DNA of 64,000 nt from Liolophura sinensis (taxonomy: Eukaryota > Mollusca > Polyplacophora > Chitonida > Chitonidae), in NCBI RefSeq assembly GCF_032854445.1, contig NC_088297.1, forward strand, positions 16,629,127-16,693,126. The letters run 5' to 3'. This document shows, one piece after another, positions 33,185 through 45,145 of this stretch (its first letter is position 1; every line of letters starts with the position of its first letter). The notes beneath the pieces were generated by a model. The model saw only the letters and a list, made by a program, of their open reading frames with translations, was not told the origin of the DNA and did not search any database. The position numbers were made by a program, and so were the translations under genes.

Positions 33185-36100
33185 CTGTTAGACAAGAAAA
33201 AACGCTGTAATGGCTCAGGGAAACAGTACGGGCAGTTGTGCAATGTTCACATTTACAAATGATACAACCACGGTGATAACTGATACAACTACAATGGCAA
33301 CTGACACAACAACGGTGACAATTGGCAGAATCACGATGACAACTGAAACAATCAATGTGACAATTGTTACAATCAAGGTGACAATTGAAACAAGCATGGT
33401 GCCAATTGATACCAGCACGATGACAACTGATACAACCATGATGACAACTGATTCAACCACGGTAGCAACTGACACAGTCATGTTGGCAACTGATACGAAC
33501 AGGGTGACAAGTGATACAACCTCGGTGGGGACTGATGCAACCTCGGTGGGGACTGATGCAACCACGGTGACAATTGATACAACCACGGTGACAATCGATA
33601 CAAGCAGATGACAATTGATTTAACCACGGTGACAATTGATACAAGCAGATGACAATTGAAACAAGCATGATGCCAACTGATACCAGCACGATGACAACTG
33701 ATACAACCACGATGACAATTGATTCAACCACAGTAGCAACTGATACAACCAAGGTGACAATTGATACAACCACGGTGGCAAATGATCCAACCACGGTGAC
33801 AATTTATACATACAAGGTGACAACTGATACAACCACGGTAGAAACTATTACAACCACCGGTAGAAACTGGTACAACCAGCGTGACAACTGATACAACCAA
33901 AGTGTCAACCGATACTAGTATAACCAGAGTGACAACTGATACAACCATGATGACAATTGAAACAACGACGGTGACAACTGATGCAGCCACGTTGTAGTTC
34001 ATACAATCAAGGCGAAAACTGAAACAAAAACAGTGAGAATTGATAAAAGCACGTGGGGCAAATGATCGAACCAGGGTGACAACTGATACATCCAGGGCGG
34101 TAACTTATGCAACCACGGTGGCGACTGATACAACCACGGTGACAATTGATACAATGATGCGTCTGTGAGCTGAACAAATGGAGAACCTTCATTGAAATAA
34201 CCTTAAAAAGCACCCCGAGAGCGCAAACCTCACCGATATTTCAATATTCATACCCAACACTACAGAAGCAAGGGCAAAACTCGGCCCTTATGCTTATGGT
34301 AAAAATAAAAAATCGATAAATTAAAATCAATCGACCTGGATCAACAAATGGATCACCAGAAATACTTGGTTCAAGGTCAAGATATTCACAAAATTTCATC
34401 CAAATCCGTCCATAACTTTTCCATAAGGATGCTGACAGGCAAATAAACGCACACGAAAAAATGCCCCCCTTAGCCGAGGTAGAAACACTTGGCTGAACAC
34501 CTACATACAGCATTTCCCCCCTTCCCTCTCTCTCCCACACATATCACCACCGTTTATGTGCCTTGTAAAGATGAGCTATAATACAGGTAGATGGAGCTGA
34601 TTTTTAAGCATCAAAGACTGCACTGAGCCGTCTTACATGTTAACTTACCAGACGACACTGAAGGCTGGTAGCGGAGTTTGGCTGCACTTCTTCCGGTCCG
34701 CCGGAGTTTCCCGTGTTGATATCGGCAGCTGTCCGTCCTAGTCCTGCACGAGAATAGCTTTTATACCGTTGTTTGTTTGATGTGTTTTCAGCTCTACCAT
34801 AACATTCTCATATATTTTTATATTTTTTTTATTTTTTGTTTTCAGCTCTACCATAACATTCTCATATATTTTATATTTTTTTTATTTTTTTTACTCTTCT
34901 AACCCTCTTTCACCCTTAGGAATCTAAACTATGTTAAGATAAATGTGTACATATAGAGCATCGACCTTTGCTGATTTACTGCGGGCATAAAACAGGATTC
35001 TGCTCTTGGGGTAAGCATCTCCCAGGCCAGGTCCCTTCGCATTATTTTAATGCTACTGTATATCACATAATTTACATCACAACATTTCCCACCTAATTCA
35101 GCTTTAAATAGGCCGTTGTGCCTAACTACAGGTCCTTCTGCCTACTTTTAAAACACAATTGGAATAAAACCCTGACTGAGATAAATTGGCAAGAGATCGG
35201 ATTCACCGTTTACGCGTGACCATGTCTTTCCTAACTATCACACTGCCTTCACTGCCCTGATTTTAGTCTCTGTGCTGTAGTCCGTCTTGTCCTGAGCCAC
35301 ACTGACTAGTAGTATTAAACAGTGGATCCAACGGATCTGTGACTATCGTCTGCAAAACATTAGGTTTTAAACAATGGCATTGTTAGGTTTTTAGGATTTA
35401 CTTTCATGTGGAGATTAACGTGAAGTAACATAGTGAATGAAATTAAAGTTCTTCTGACTCCGGAATTTTCTTCTGACTTAAGATTTCTGAAACCTGTAAA
35501 CTGAACCCAAATTCTCACTTTTTTCCGAGAACAAAATTGAGAGGGCACGAATTTAGCCACTCGGTCATGCTTTCCGCAGCATACATTTTGTTTTAATCAT
35601 GGCCTGACCGAATCACTGGAAATGAGACCATTTCGTACCATGCAGCTAACATGCAGCTAAGAGTGCGAACATTTTATTCTAAAAAAACAAACATAATTTG
35701 ACAGGTATTTTATGCAGTAAAGTATTGTGCTTCACAATAACCTTGCTCTGGGCGGGTTTAAATACCCAAATAGAAGATAACCTTAGAGAGATCCTTACAG
35801 AGCTGCTTACACACACCGTGGCAGTGCATTCTAAAACTGAAACTACTTTGGTGGGCTGGTGACAACTTTCACCAACTGAGAAATGTCCTCATTGGACTCT
35901 GTCCACTTCGATTCCACCACCCCCTTCCCTCTTGTATATACAGATTACCAAGGCTTGCTTGTCACTTTTGACTTACCTCCCAAAACTGAGAGCATCAAGG
36001 TATTCTCCGGCACCTTTAGTGTAAACGTGCTCGCGGTTAGTGAAGGCATTTTGCAGCAATGGAAATTGAATAAACTTTTTCTGGACATACCATCGGCCTT

Positions 36101-36737
36101 GAAACTGAAGAAAAGACAAACTTTTTAATTTTTCACCCATATACAGATAAACCCCATCCAGCAGCTACCTTACTGACCATCGCCATAAGGCACCGAATTG
36201 AATATATTTAATTTTTCCCATTTCTATTGAAATCTAAGCACTATGGCGAGATTTCAGGAATTTGAAAATTTATTTCAGGTTTTTGATTAGGGTAAGTAAG
36301 CTAGTTTGAGTCGGAATTTGAAATCATGCATAAAGCAAACATTCAAGGGGCGTTCCGAGGCGAAAAGACCCATATCCCAATTATATAAAGTGAAATATTC
36401 TTGAGTTCGGCGTAAAACACTAATCAAATAAATAAATATTGATTTGAATTTTGTTTAACGACATACTCAGGAATATCTCATTAATATTATGGCAGACACT
36501 ATTATTGGTGCAGGAAACCGACCGGGTGCCGCAGAAAACCATAGACATATGGTTATATGGTCATATAATCACCGGGTAAACAACGCTTATGATGTGATCA
36601 AACCTTTTGATACAATCAAAGACGACACTCACCTTAGCAACGTCGAAGTTTTCTTGTACTCTGAAGTCAGATAATCTGCAATGACATTCCACAATCGTTG
36701 GCAGAATGGCAATCATGAGCAGTATTAATGGAGCCAT
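32913..36737 (-). CDS. Lipocalin B, ApoD-like, complete four-exon gene
   Basis: Exons on the minus strand: 36633-36737, 35977-36104, 34649-34743 and 32913-33184, 600 nt in total, giving 199 aa. The protein starts with a signal peptide (MAPLILLMIAILPTIVE), then VQENFDVAK, the G-x-W strand FQGRWYVQKKF, a basic middle segment with one Cys (TDSCRYQHG), and the TDY motif (VDTDYENYALIYGC) followed by ERTR and a final Cys (TGLCLRP). All splice sites are GT/AG; phases are 0, 2 and 1, identical to lipocalin A. The terminal exon is 272 nt in both genes. Expected to be a secreted carrier of a small hydrophobic ligand. Inside the last exon a GTAAGT near 32937 could be a cryptic donor, but the equal exon length argues that it is not used. 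A TATA-like stretch (36763-36774) lies just upstream of the ATG. The third intron holds a 0.9-kb minisatellite. Part of the gene is duplicated at 45.4-48.3 kb as a pseudogene. Confidence 0.9.
33256..34156 (+). repeat. 21-bp minisatellite, about 43 units
   Basis: Unit near ACTGATACAACCACGGTGACA. Lies in intron 3 of lipocalin B (33185-34648). The reading frames on both strands (TDTTTMT-type and VVSVVIV-type repeats) follow from the unit length. Units at 33.6-33.7 kb repeat an earlier block, suggesting higher-order duplication. Confidence 0.93.
34649..34743 (-). CDS. Lipocalin B exon 3: middle barrel
   Basis: Acceptor CTATTCTCGTGCAG, 95 nt, donor GTAAGT, phase 2 to phase 1. Encodes TRTDSCRYQHGKLRR and ends in YQPSVSSG. 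Confidence 0.85.
34784..34891 (+). repeat. 54-bp tandem duplication in lipocalin B intron 2
   Basis: GTTTTCAGCTCTACCATAAC with its T-rich tail occurs at 34784 and again at 34838. It lies just upstream of exon 3 on the coding strand. Copy 2 of the segment has a single unit. Confidence 0.85.
35160..35290 (+). repeat. GTGTGACC-core dispersed repeat
   Basis: AATAAAACCCTGACTGAGAT, then GCGTGACCATGTC, CTAACTATCACACTG and GATTTTAGTCTCTG. Part of the duplicated segment, with its partner at 46885-47010. Confidence 0.7.
35977..36104 (-). CDS. Lipocalin B exon 2: GxW strand
   Basis: Acceptor TTTGTCTTTTCTTCAG, 128 nt, donor GTAAGT, phase 0 to phase 2. The plus strand has an open frame over it (35883-36128) that is only its antisense shadow. 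Confidence 0.9.
36384..36440 (+). repeat. SINE family 1 tail remnant
   Basis: AAAGTGAAATATTCTTGAGTTC to AATCAAATAAATAAAT. The partner locus in copy 2 (48829-49037) keeps most of the element, so copy 1 lost the head and body after the duplication. Confidence 0.85.
36633..36737 (-). CDS. Lipocalin B exon 1: signal peptide
   Basis: ATG at 36737, 35 codons, donor GTGAGT, phase 0. A hydrophobic core (LILLMIAILPTIV) precedes ECHCRLSDF; cleavage is likely near VEC-HC. Confidence 0.9.
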
Positions 36738-37881
36738 GATGTTGACTACTGGCAACAGCAGTCTTATATCTATATTCGAGATTCAGTATTTTTCGTTGCT
36801 CACTTCAGATGTAGGGGAGTCGACTAAGATATATCTGTGGTTTCGGTTCATTATATGGGAAGGCAATGAAGCATTAAAACAGCTAGTTACATCAGAGACG
36901 TTCCTCTGATAAGAGAATGACAGCTGTCTTCCAACGAAATAGACGAACTTTGTAATCTATACATAATTATCTCTCAGGCGTATAGTTTATCCAGCTATGG
37001 TTTTTGCATTATACCCTGCGGAGATTTGGAAATATTATTTCATCACGCCTTGCTTGTTTGTTGTTATTTGGAAACAAAAAAACCGGATGTAGCATGGACA
37101 CGGAGTGGTAAATGTATGCCTAGAATCTGTATGCTCCGGTTCTATGTCGTAATTCAAGATTCCTACTTTGCGGGAGAAGTATTTGACTGTGCTCTTGTTC
37201 TCTCTGTCGTGCAAAACACCATTTACTTTCACCTAATAAGGTATAGGGTGTGCTACACGTTAGAGACTTCGCTGGTAATTCGCCACAATCAGTCATTACG
37301 CCTGAACATCGGAAAAGAGGCAAACCTGTAGTTGGGTTAACTTTTTTCTGAGTGCCACGCCTGAAAGTACCAAGCTGAGTTAAACAGGGCCGACTTCATT
37401 TAAATGTGTTTTGCGCTTGTTTTGCGGATTACTTTGGTCATTTATCAACAGAACGATGTATAGATACGAGCAGGACTGTGCTCATGTATCCACCAAACGG
37501 TGTCCAAATGTGAACGAAGGCTGTGTTGATATACCCGTAACAGCCGTTAATTAAAAGTATTCAAAATATTGTTGAAATTAAAGGGCCTATGGTTGATCAC
37601 TTCTATCATTAAACATTACTTTTAAACATTTCGTAAAGGTCTAATTTTCATTTGTCTGAGTCTTCTTTTAAGTTTACACGCCTGAATGGTGGGGAGTTTC
37701 ATTTGTAATTCAGGCGTCAAGAAAACATTTTATAGCCGTTTTAATATCGTACTCTAGTCACACGATGAGATATGTACCACTTAAGATTTCAGTCATGCGT
37801 GAAGGTATGCGACAACATCAGAGCTCCCGGGTGAATGTTATAACAAACGACACGTCCTCCAGGTAAGCTCCCATTACGCAT

Positions 37882-39180
37882 TAGAGACCGCTACCTACAG
37901 TTCATATTTCAACAGAGAATGATAAAACACAAATTTGTCATGATATAATTAAAGACACAGAGAATATAGAGTAAAACCAGAAGAGTAAGAACAGTGTGAT
38001 AGCACGCAAATGGTCACACGTAACTGTTGAAATACAGCATCTACGTTAGCTTATCCCAGCTATGGTTTTAGTCTAACTCTTCATGAACACTCTTATGAAC
38101 ACCATGGCTTTAAGCAGAATTAGGTAAAGAACATATATGCATTAATGTTAATTGCAATATTTTAGACCTCACTGATTACAGCCGAGAGATTTCCATAAAA
38201 ATCTAAACGTATTGTTTTTTCTTCAGGTCTATAGAATTCTACTTCTTAAAATTTAACAATGGATTGTGTTATTGAACTCTTCGATCAGATAGTGATGTCA
38301 ATATTATTATATGGATGCGAGGTTTTGTAAATGTATTTTTGCGGCTGAACTTAAGTTTTCAAACAATTGTTTACGCAAGATTACAGCAGATAAAGAAAGT
38401 TCTAACTAAGAACCGTTTTATCGTGAAGTTAAGCAGGATTTTTGCCTTTAGAAATATCTGCAAGTCCTACCCGTTAACCTAATGAAGAAACTTTTATGTT
38501 CTGGGACCTCAAACCATTCCTTGCCAGAAGAAACTGGGAGGTGGATTAATTAGCCTCTTGGACGACGTACACGTGACAAATCCCATTATAATTTTGGTTG
38601 TCAATACTACAACAACCAGCGTACCAACAAAATGCCAAAATATTTTTTAAGAAATAAGTTTTCCTTTGGTTTACAGAAATTGTTTACAAATAGGTGTGTA
38701 AGTGTCATCAGAAGTCTCGGCCAGTTTATAGCTCTGTTGTGACGTTTTGATTAACCGCTGTCCGCATTTTGTGTATTGTTTATATATTACATGTCTATGT
38801 CCAGAGAAGGGCCAGAGAAAATAATATAAAAGAATCGGCAATGGAAGTTGAAAGTCACTGATGAGTACAATTCATGCTAATTGTAGCTTAAACCAACCCA
38901 TAAATGGCACTCAACCTATGAAATGAATGTTCAGGCAATTTTGTATTGTGACTCTGTCAAATTGCAATAAGTTCAAACGTAAATAATACACGTGTCACTT
39001 GCAATGAGGATGAATGCCGTTATCAGCTTGCTATTTAAGCATTTACATGAACAGAATAAAATCCTAACTGAGGTAAAGAGGTCGACAAGAGGTTGACAAG
39101 AGGTCGTATTTCACCGGTTACGTGTAACAATTTGCCAACTATCACTCTGTTGTCTCTAACCTAGTTTTACTTGATATGCT
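37882..39180. other. Two GTGTGACC-core repeats, otherwise no gene
   Basis: 37970-38030 (minus) and 38936-39180 (plus) carry the dispersed repeat listed at 25655-25725. No coding signal elsewhere. Confidence 0.55.
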
Positions 39181-41079
39181 GTAGTCTTGTTAATATTAAG
39201 GGATAGAGTGGATTTTGTTCATTTGATTTACACCAATACTGTTGAAAGTCGTGTTTCGTGGTTTGGGTCATTCAATTCAGATTCCATATCAAGAGAACTG
39301 AATCATATAGTGCTGTTAGTAAAAGCTCAGCTGATATATTTGTGCGGTTGATTGGTGTTCAACGGGGAACTGAAAGAATTTTCCCGACCGTGATCGGGTT
39401 TATCAGTGGACGAATAGGGGATGCCCTTGGCAAAGCACGGGCCTCAAACGGTTGGCCAGACGATTTGTCCTGCATATAACTTTTCTCCACACTCAAAATT
39501 CTTAGGCAGAGGTGAAGCGAATCTGTGCGATTCATATCTATCCCCTGAGGCATAATGTCTACAAAACAAAAATTAATCGAAGTAAGGTATGCCAGGCTTA
39601 ATTAATTACGCACTGAGCCATTTAATTGTGTGTTTTTCTTTTAAGTAAGCGAATAAAGCACCCACAAAACGCAGAAAAACCAGTATACCTCGACACAATT
39701 ATATGCGTCAATCAACAATTTCATTCATATAATAACAGAATCATTGGCTGGTCAAATCTTTTACTTCCTATTGTAAACGGGACTTTTACCTGCTCTTTTT
39801 AGCAATAAAAAAGGCCAAAACAACACGTCTAAAAACCGATATCTTGTCAATAATGACTATGCCGCTTGGTGTGCTTTTACCTCCATTAGCTATCCATGTT
39901 ATTTTCATTGAATAATCCGACACTTATCTATTGTGAACAGCGACCGCGATTTCCAGTCCCCATTGTATCTACTATATGTTAATCCACTTTGTAGTACAAT
40001 CCAACACCTCATGCGCTGCTGGCCGACTCCCGCCTATCGCCTTTATAAACGATGTTGACTAAAGAGGTCAGAGAAGAGAGATAATCCTCTCAATGAAGAA
40101 TTTCTCTAATTGATGACCTTCTCTTAAACTTGATTTTTTAATGGGTACAGTTGGTGATAATCATTAACTCAGATGATATCGAGCAATTCAGGATATCAAA
40201 TAATGCAGTATGGTCCGCTTTCTGTTACTTTGTTTCGTATATCTCATTGAATCAATCATGGCTCACCGACCTGCTGACCTGGAATGTGAAATGTCCTACT
40301 TATAAAATTCAATACATTTAGCCTTACGTGACTTTTCCCGAAACCGACACACAACTGGACAATACAAGTACAATGTCGGACGGAGTATGGTAGCCATATC
40401 CTAAGATAGCAGCAATTTCACCTTGGTGAGTATGAAACAAACTGGCAAATATGAAATAAATTGCCCGCGTGATAAACAATGCTTGAGGCAACCTTCCTCT
40501 GTAGGCTGTGCATGTATGTTTCAGTGCCGTTACATGTACTCGCCTGTCTGTTTGTTTGGTTGATTTTTTACATCTAGTCCACAGCATATTTAGAGAGAGA
40601 AAAAATTGAGACAATGAAACTTAAGTCACCTTATTTACGGAAGCTGTTTGCTTCAGTCTTATACAACCTGTTCAATGAAGACTTTAGAAGGACAGACTCG
40701 GAAAGAAATTCAGAATTTTCAAGTTGGTTCAGCTACACGTAAATACAACAATAGGTTGCATATGAAGCCTACAAGGGAATTACAAGGGGAAAATCCATCA
40801 CTGGTCTAAATGAATAACGTACATTATTTAAAGACATATTGCCGACGGCTAAAAACTTGTGTTCTAATGGGGCACTCGTAAACTTCTTAGAAATATAGCC
40901 ATGGATTGACTTTTTTGACTGATTTATCATCCCTAGTATCGCCAACCTCAAAGACTCGACGCAAAGCGGTGGACTTCAAATATCACACACGGCGCTGTGT
41001 TCTAATTATGCAGCCTTCCGTGCAATTTGCTCCGTCTTTCATATGTAAATTCTGATCTGCCGTAAAGATTGTTTGCAGT
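39181..41079. other. No recognised gene, 1.9 kb
   Basis: Frames at 39258-39479 (plus), 39359-39553 (minus) and 40324-40614 (minus) have no family cue or splice support. Confidence 0.35.
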
Positions 41080-41265
41080 TGCAAGTATATAAACATGGAC
41101 GATGGAGAAGTAGATCGTATTTCAGTCTGTCACACTGTTTGACACGTTCATGTGCCAACCCACGAGCAAACGTTGCATTGTGGAATGTCTGTGTTGTCAG
41201 CTTTGTACGTTACCTCTTCCGGAGGACAGTTTATACCGGTAACTGATTTCTCCTTGTAGTAGTGT
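41080..41265 (+). repeat. Dispersed repeat, SINE-free partner of 27655-28130
   Basis: Continuous through GGACAGTTTATACCGGTAAC to GATTTCTCCTTGTAG, the point where the 27.8-kb copy holds a SINE. It lies just left of Polinton relic 2 and might be part of its terminal region. Confidence 0.75.
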
Positions 41266-41544
41266 AGAAAGGGCCAACGTGTCGTATTTCGGTGGAGGTG
41301 GCAGAGGATAAAGTGTGTCGTTGAGTCCGCGCTTCCCTTGGCGCATGGGTGTGTTGTCACGTGAGGTGCGCAAACAGACCAATGAGCGCAGCTCCTTCAG
41401 CTCCATGTCGGACCAAATCGGACACCCATGGGTTGCGCAAAAACTGTTCAGTAGGTAAGCTCCATTCGTTCGCGCCCCAAAACTGACCAATGGGCGAACT
41501 CTTTCACACCACGACAGTCATACGGTTACAGCGGCGTTTATCCC
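41266..41544. other. Left flank of Polinton relic 2
   Basis: GC-richer than its surroundings, like the Polinton body. No TIR could be matched because the right end is lost. Confidence 0.35.
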
Positions 41545-42448
41545 TTGCTTAAGGCAGCCCGGCTACATGGACTCAAAGTGAGTCAGGTCCGCGTGTCGGC
41601 TTGCCTGGCCAGCAGGACACGTATACGCTGCACCGTCTCTCTCGACGGCTTCTACCCTCGTAACCGAGTTCTGGTTGGGGGTATATACAGTCAGTGGCAG
41701 CCGGACCTGGTCGACAAGGCAGCGTTTTTCCAAAGAGAACGACGAAACCGTTACCTACTTACCTGCATTGATGTCATCTCCAAGTACACTTGGGTGGTTT
41801 CACTGGGCACCAAAACCGATGCTCGTCTGATCGAGACGTTTCAACTCATTTTCATAACGGACCTCGACCGTTGTACCTGAAAACGGACGAAATCGTTTCT
41901 GAACAGACTGTTCGAAGGACAACGGGGTGTTTTTCTTTCACACGTTTAACGAGACCAAAGCGTCTATGGTAGAACGGTTTAACCGTACTTGAAAGGACGC
42001 ATGTACAGTTAGTTCGCCGCTCACAACACTCGGAGGTATCTAGACGCCTTACCGGATCTAGTCTGCGGCTATAATCGAGGCGTATCACCGCAATATACGG
42101 TCGGCCCCCATCGAAGTCACCACCCAGAACCAGAAAGAAGTGTGTCGAGCCTTGTACGGTCCACCAACATCCAAACGATCGGTGTACAGTTATCGCGCCG
42201 GCGACCTCGTGCGTATTAGCAAAGTGAAAAGGAAATTCGACAATTCGAATTAGAGCGCGGAAATGTTCCGCATCGTCCGCACCCACCCTCGTCAGCCTGT
42301 CGTGTACACACTAGAGGACCTAAACGGGGAACGGTTGCTCGGGACGTTTTACGAGACCGAACTGCAACCGGTGACGTCCGCGGCAGACAAGTTTTATCTG
42401 GTGCAGAAGATCCTTAAAAGGGAACGTCGCCGAGGAAAACTGTACTAA
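41545..42448 (+). pseudogene. Polinton integrase, nearly full length, broken
   Basis: Begins KAARLHGLKVSQ, then RNRVLVGGIYSQWQPDLVD (first catalytic Asp), RYLLTCIDVISKYTWVV and TKTDARLIETF. Frameshifts near 41850 corrupt the second Asp region; ASMVERFNRT keeps the catalytic Glu. TTQNQKEVCRALYGPP, YRAGDLVRISKVKRKF, FRIVRTHPRQPVVY and FYETELQPV give the SH3-like and C-terminal parts, ending at 42448 where a chromodomain would continue. RNase-H-fold DDE integrase; dead. Confidence 0.85.
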
Positions 42449-42459
42449 TAACTAACCCA

Positions 42460-43060
42460 GCTTTAATTCTTAGGTACCGGCCACGGACTTTAATCGTATT
42501 TAACCCCGAGGATGACGGAAGTAACTGTCACTCCTTAAGGGATGGAACAGTAGGGTTGCGCGAGAATAAAAGCACCGTGACAGCTGAGTTCGGAGTTCTC
42601 TTGTACATCTGAGTTTTAGTGGGTGGATTGGCTGCGGAACTCCAAGACCAGTCGAACCTCCAATATCTACAAGGTGCAAGTGGACAAGACGCTCTTTCGT
42701 TGGTTCTGGAATCCTTTGTTTCCATCGACCCCTCCGTCACCACCACCATCACCACCACCGTGCAGAGTGACAACGCGCGTCGGCTTGACAGCACTGTCGC
42801 GGGCAAGGACCTGACCTCCATCCCGTTTCCCACCACGGCGTTTACCGTCGAGCAGGACTCGTCTACGGACCAAGCCATCACTCATGGGTTGAAGTTTACG
42901 GGACTTCCCAGTTCACTCCATCTCCGTCGGCATCACCGACCATCGCTCCCTAACAACATTTCGATACCGATCACCGTTTCCACACCCGACTATTCCTCAC
43001 CCAACTCGGCGCGGCGTGGCAGAAGAAGTAGTAGTTCGTCTACCTCGCCTTCCCGCCCGC
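42460..43060 (+). pseudogene. Unassigned Polinton segment between IN and ATPase
   Basis: A 148-codon frame (42619-43065) rich in Ser/Thr/Pro, with no recognisable motif and an overlapping frame of similar quality. Probably a decayed structural or accessory protein. Confidence 0.35.
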
Positions 43061-43153
43061 GGTGACGGCGGCGGTGACCGCAGCGGACTCCCGCGCTGTA
43101 CCTTTTCTTCCCTCGTCCGACCAGCCGAACTGACTTACCCAGTTTCTCCATCC

Positions 43154-43720
43154 ATGGATACTCGAAAGGAGCATCCGATTATCTGCATCGTCAGCGGACC
43201 GACGAGTTGTGGAAAGTCCGTGTTTGTGAAAGGGTTGGTGGCGCACGCTCTCATTTATCGACCTCTGGGACCCGTCGACCGGTGTTACGGGGAGTGGCAA
43301 CCGTTTAAAGAAGGTGTGCCCAGCCTGTCAGCATTCGACCCGGGAGGAGCGGACAATAGTCCTGGGCGATCTGATGGCCGAAGCGGAAGAACGCGTGACA
43401 AAACTCTTTTCCAAAGGCAGCCACCACTGCAATATCAGCGTGGTGTACATCGTGTAGAACTTGCTCAACAAAACCAAAGATCATCGCAACATCAGTCTGA
43501 ACTCACCCTACATGGTGTTGTTTAATATTCCGCTAGACGCGTCTTAAATTGCCACAATCGTTAAACACATGATCCGCGGCGGACGCAGTACGTGCACGAC
43601 GCGTTTGAGGACGCCTCCGCCGAACCTCGCGCGTATTTACTGGTTGACACAACCGACCACCTGCGACTTCGTACTCCCATCTTCCTCCTGGACCTGCCCA
43701 AGTCATAAAAATTCGTACCC
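43154..43720 (+). pseudogene. Polinton packaging ATPase, broken
   Basis: ATG at 43154. Walker A VSGPTSCGKSVFVKGL; after a frameshift the Walker B region TILVLGDLMAEAEERVTKLF; then KGSHHCNISVVYIV, LNSPYMVLFN, and after more shifts AFEDASAEPRAYLLVD with LRLRTPIF at the end. FtsK/HerA-type ATPase that would pump DNA into a capsid. At least three frameshifts and one stop. Confidence 0.8.
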
Positions 43721-43729
43721 ACGATCTGC

Positions 43730-44066
43730 GGAATCAGTTGTTTCCAGCTCAACCATTTGCGATGTCACGCCGGCTCCAACGTTGTGCACCTTACTGTACC
43801 TGCTGGCTCGAACCACCCCCGCCATTCGACGCTCCGTGCCGCTCTGCAACGATTCGGCTTTACTTCGGTGTTTGTGGGAAAGTGCCAAGAATGTGTTAAG
43901 TGGTAACGTTCCACTATCGCGAGCTCAGAAGGGGAAGTTACAGCAAGAAAGGACGGATTCTTCTACGCGGTGGGTTTCTCATTCCAGCGCTGCTCAAACC
44001 CATCCTTTTCGCCGCCGCCCTAGCCCTCATCGGTGGTGTTGTTAAGAGGATAGCCGATGGGAGGTA
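43730..44066 (+). pseudogene. Conserved Polinton small protein (KGNVPL-type)
   Basis: LLYLLARTTPAIRR, then LRCLWESAKNVLSGNVPLSR and AQKGKL, followed in another frame by a basic segment with a Gly-rich hydrophobic end (GGFLIPALLKP). This small protein recurs in invertebrate Polintons after the ATPase; function not assigned. Frameshifted. Confidence 0.6.
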
Positions 44067-44522
44067 ATGCACTCCAAAAAAAGGCCAACACGCCCGTACC
44101 CCGTCTCCCCGTACCCCCTCTACCCGCACCCCTTTCCCAGTAGTGTTAAAGCCCTCAATGAGCTCGACCAAGAGATGGTCACTACTCTATCGGACGATGA
44201 GAAAATAGAGCGGTATCACCACACCTTTCAACTGTACCGTGCGTTTCTAGATAAATACCAAGCCGCGCAGCAACCAAGTCGACGAACCCAATGGGTGCGG
44301 GAAAAGATGGACACACCAGCCGAGACGAAAAAAAACCCTACCACATTACGATCTCTGCCCGCCCGTTCACGCCCTCCTCCTCCTCCTTCTCCTCCAGCCA
44401 AAACCACTGCCACTACACCACCACACCACGCCGACCAAAGGGACGTCAACAGCGGTGACCCAGACTGCGTCCGTCTCCAGCCATCGTACCCCCGCTACAC
44501 CCTACTTCACCAACATATTTGA
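44067..44522 (+). pseudogene. Conserved Polinton small protein (LDQEM-type)
   Basis: SSVKALNELDQEMVTTLSDD, then EKIERYHHTFQLYRAFLDKY, a helical pattern recurrent in Polintons, followed by a Pro/Thr-rich tail. The frame is open for 151 codons and ends at 44520-44522. Function not assigned. Confidence 0.6.
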
Positions 44523-45145
44523 CGTGACACTGCCCAGTAACAGCTCGATCGACTTCTTCCCCAGCAATAACTTGATGCATTTCACCACCCAACTGCCACA
44601 GCCTATGTATTTGACTGGTGACTGGTATGTGGGTTAGTAGAAATACAGTACTCCCGGACCTGGTTCAACGTGCGGCAAGACGAAGTGTGGCATTGCGCTA
44701 GGCATAAGTTAGCATTGCCAGCAGGCTATTAACCTTTACACAAAGACCTTGCCAAGGGCTTGACCGGCCTGTTGACAGACACACACATCGCCTCACTCAA
44801 GGTTCACGTCGGTGATTTGAAGTTCAGTTTCGATGATGTGCAGCGGAAATACAGCCTGCGGCCTCAGTCCCAGCCCTCGTGTGAACCAACTCGTAAATTT
44901 ACCGTACGATTAGCTCATGGGGCCGGCGGATCTGCTGCATGTGGGTGCCGAGGATTTAGATTCCAGCCCAATATCCATATACGTGTACACGGATATCGTC
45001 GAACCGAGTGTGGTGGGAGACACGCTGGCGCCGCTGCTACGGCTCGTCACCAAGAAAGGGAAGTGCGGGCAGCACATCTCCAAGACCTTCCAACACCTGG
45101 AATGCATCCCCGTGCGGTGCAAGCATTTCTCGACGGTTGTATAGT
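44505..45145 (+). pseudogene. Polinton penton-type minor capsid protein, broken
   Basis: N-terminus DVTLPSNSSIDFF, LMHFTTQLPQPMYL, TGDWYVG with a TAG at 44635-44637. Middle part SLKVHVGDLKFSFDDVQRKY. C-terminal part in another frame: SISIYVYTDIVEPSVVGDT, APLLRLVTKKGKCGQH and LECIPV. This matches the penton-like protein of Polintons by recalled family pattern. Several breaks. Confidence 0.75.

Larger units (their letters stand above)
34467..37881 (+). repeat. Segmental duplication, copy 1
   Basis: Collinear with 45287-50662. The copies share the exon 3 region, the intron text CATCTCCCAGGCCAGGTCCC, the exon 2 region, a SINE, and the end block GAATGTTATAACAAACGACA. Copy 1 carries intact lipocalin B exons 1-3. 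Confidence 0.92.

Noticed and set aside
33210-33891. Thr-rich repeat protein on the plus strand and Val-rich one on the minus strand
   Set aside because: Both are by-products of a 21-bp minisatellite inside a lipocalin B intron.
35883-36128. Plus-strand gene of 81 codons, with a relative at 48101-48421
   Set aside because: Similarity between the two is explained by the segmental duplication, and the region is antisense to lipocalin exon 2, which has splice sites and the GxW motif.
37026-37331. Plus-strand gene of 101 codons
   Set aside because: The duplicate region at 49.2-50.1 kb does not keep the frame, and no family cue or splice context was found.
42619-43065. Independent gene of 148 codons
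   Set aside because: Compositionally biased, overlapped by another frame, and located between integrase and ATPase remnants of a dead Polinton.
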